Translations under genes and position numbers: made by a program
Source: CAZAFM01 sp964484395
GTDB taxonomy: Bacteria > Campylobacterota > Campylobacteria > Campylobacterales > CAZAFM01
Assembly (NCBI GenBank): GCA_964484395.1
Contig: CAZAFM010000068.1
Location: 1-14,620 of the forward strand
DNA length: 14,620 nucleotides
Direction of reading: 5' to 3'
Notes under the pieces: generated by a model
Told to the model about the DNA's origin: nothing
What the model saw: only the letters and a program-made list of their open reading frames with translations
Database searches by the model: none
Shown: positions 13,485 to 14,620 of the stretch, in pieces
Position numbering within the stretch: the stretch's first letter is position 1
Layout of the letters: the number at the start of each line of letters is the position of its first letter

Positions 13485-14541
13485 TTTTTAACTCCTTCTC
13501 TCTTAGCTGCCCACATGCTGCTTCTATGTCTAGTCCCCTACTCTCTCTTATGGTACAAGTAACGCCTTTTGACTGTACAAAATCCCTAAACTCTTCCATT
13601 GCGTTCTTTGCAGGTCTTCCAAACTCACTTCCAGAGTATGGGTTGAAGTATATCAGATTAACCTTTGCCCTGATACCATTTAGTAGTCTAACTAGTTTTT
13701 TTGCAGACTCTCTTGTGTCATTTAGTCCCTCTATCATTAGGTACTCAAACATCACTCTTTTTCTTCTATCTACTGGAAACTCTTTAATAGCCTTTATAAT
13801 ACTCTCTATATTGTAGGCTCTATTTATTGGCATCAATCTATCTCTTAACTCATCATCAACAGCATGAAGTGATATAGCTAGGTTTACTTTTAAATCTCTC
13901 TGCCCAAGCTCAACTATCTTTTTTGCTAGTCCACTTGTTGAAATAGTCTGCCTTCTACTTGATATATCTAGCCCCTCTGTTGTGTTTATAATCTTTATAG
14001 CTCTCTCAAGATTATCAAGATTATCAAGTGGCTCACCCATTCCCATATAGACTATATTGACTGCTTTTTTTGGCTGAAGTCCTATGTCTTTTTTAATAGC
14101 TACTATCTGGTACACTATCTCCCCAGGACTTAGGTCCCTTACAAAACCACCTTTAGCAGTTAAGCAAAAAGCACAACCTATCTTACAACCTATCTGAGTA
14201 GAGAGACATAGAGTGTATCTAGCCTCGCTTCTTATCTCTCCATCCTCTACTATCTCCTCTTTCATAAGAAGCAATACAGCTTCAAAACTGTGTCCATCCT
14301 CTGTTTTAAACAGATACTTTACACTACCATCTTTACTTACTGACTTTGTATCAATCCAGACTTTATCAAAGTAAAACTGCTCCTCATATATATCTCTATC
14401 TTTTTTTGAAATGTTTTTCATCTCTTCAAAACTATCTACATATTTCTGATATATCCAGCTATATATCTGCTTTGCTCTAAAGGCTGGTTTTACTTTTGTT
14501 TTTAGCTCATCAAGTGTTAAATCATATATGTACTCTTTCAT
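13474..14541 (-). CDS. rlmN: Dual-specificity 23S rRNA/tRNA adenine-C2 methyltransferase RlmN
   Basis: RlmN is a radical-SAM enzyme that methylates C2 of A2503 in 23S rRNA and A37 in some tRNAs. The 355 residues include the CxxxCxxC cluster motif (C119, C123, C126, within QIGCKIGCAFCLTAKGGF). C112 corresponds to the conserved resolving cysteine. GMGEPLDN (167-174) is the SAM-binding GGE-like motif. SLHAVDDELRDRLMPINR and the C-terminal C343 in EAACGQLR, the methyl-carrying cysteine, follow. The start is ATG 14541, overlapping the upstream stop as ATGA. The ribosome site is only a weak purine run, fitting translational coupling. The 3' end is shared with the micro-ORF. Confidence 0.97.
   Translation of the reverse strand: MKEYIYDLTLDELKTKVKPAFRAKQIYSWIYQKYVDSFEEMKNISKKDRDIYEEQFYFDKVWIDTKSVSKDGSVKYLFKTEDGHSFEAVLLLMKEEIVEDGEIRSEARYTLCLSTQIGCKIGCAFCLTAKGGFVRDLSPGEIVYQIVAIKKDIGLQPKKAVNIVYMGMGEPLDNLDNLERAIKIINTTEGLDISSRRQTISTSGLAKKIVELGQRDLKVNLAISLHAVDDELRDRLMPINRAYNIESIIKAIKEFPVDRRKRVMFEYLMIEGLNDTRESAKKLVRLLNGIRAKVNLIYFNPYSGSEFGRPAKNAMEEFRDFVQSKGVTCTIRESRGLDIEAACGQLREKELKSGS
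13492..13496 (-). promoter_or_regulatory. Shine-Dalgarno AGGAG of the micro-ORF inside rlmN
   Basis: AGGAG occurs in the final rlmN codons, 7 nt before GTG 13484. It is better than the ribosome sites of several certain genes here, including rlmN itself, and has no role in rlmN. Confidence 0.55.
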
Positions 14542-14620
14542 CTATACTCTCTCACATACTCTTCTAGTTTTTTCATAGAAGACTTTAGGTTTGATAGGTA
14601 CTCTCTATGGGCATCTTCAT
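14538..14620 (-). CDS. 3' end of an unidentified gene, truncated by the window edge
   Basis: A frame enters from the window edge and ends at TGA (14538-14540), overlapping the rlmN ATG by 4 nt (ATGA). Only the last 26 residues are visible. They are highly charged and helix-prone, including LSNLKSSMKKLEEYVREYR, and may form a coiled-coil end. Of the other two frames, one stops quickly and the other opens with a stop. The tail is too short to identify a family. Confidence 0.6.
   Translation of the reverse strand, partial: EDAHREYLSNLKSSMKKLEEYVREYR

Noticed and set aside
1..14620. CRISPR arrays, insertion sequences, prophage or defence genes
   Set aside because: I found no evenly spaced repeats, transposase or integrase motifs, or terminal inverted repeats. 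All long frames are housekeeping or conserved family genes. The tRNA-Gly has no integrase or duplicated 3' end nearby.

Overview
This looks like ordinary core chromosome of a Campylobacterota (epsilonproteobacterial) organism, most like a free-living Sulfurimonas-type autotroph. The evidence is the DUF1882 protein, a family I know only from this phylum, and the run cvpA-lysS-glyA-DUF1882-SPOR, which I recall from Campylobacter and Helicobacter. A four-subunit pyruvate:ferredoxin oxidoreductase in the order C-D-A-B also fits, as does the AT-rich, tightly packed coding. The assignment comes from reading the sequence, not from a search. Every gene I support lies on the minus strand, so transcription runs from high to low coordinates.

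From 14620 downward: the 3' end of an unidentified gene, then rlmN (23S rRNA/tRNA m2A methyltransferase). An unlisted 31-residue membrane micro-ORF overlaps the rlmN end. Next come cvpA, lysS, a gap of about 130 bp with three consecutive hairpins, glyA, a DUF1882 protein, a SPOR-domain membrane protein and trpE. This block mixes translation and envelope genes with one-carbon and tryptophan genes.

A short AT-rich gap (7164-7239) with a promoter-like sequence precedes rplM-rpsI (L13-S9). The gene for a periplasmic peptide-type ABC binding protein follows rpsI through a 1-nt TAATG overlap, and a HAD phosphatase follows that through a TTGA overlap. Then comes porC-porD-porA-porB, which makes acetyl-CoA from pyruvate or, for carbon fixation, pyruvate from acetyl-CoA and CO2. 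luxS is fused to the porB end by another TAATG overlap. A DUF309 gene starts 1 nt after the luxS stop. A separate, clear sigma-70-type promoter then drives tRNA-Gly(GCC).

Genes are joined by 1-nt, 4-nt or very short junctions, and three appear to start with TTG. I corrected several starts: rplM at 7163, glyA at 11158 and the HAD gene at 4829. I see no mobile elements, CRISPR arrays, prophage genes or convincing new multi-gene system. The items most worth a second look are the micro-ORF, the structured lysS-glyA gap, the primase-like motif pattern in the DUF1882 protein, and the odd couplings of rpsI to a transporter binding protein and of porB to luxS.
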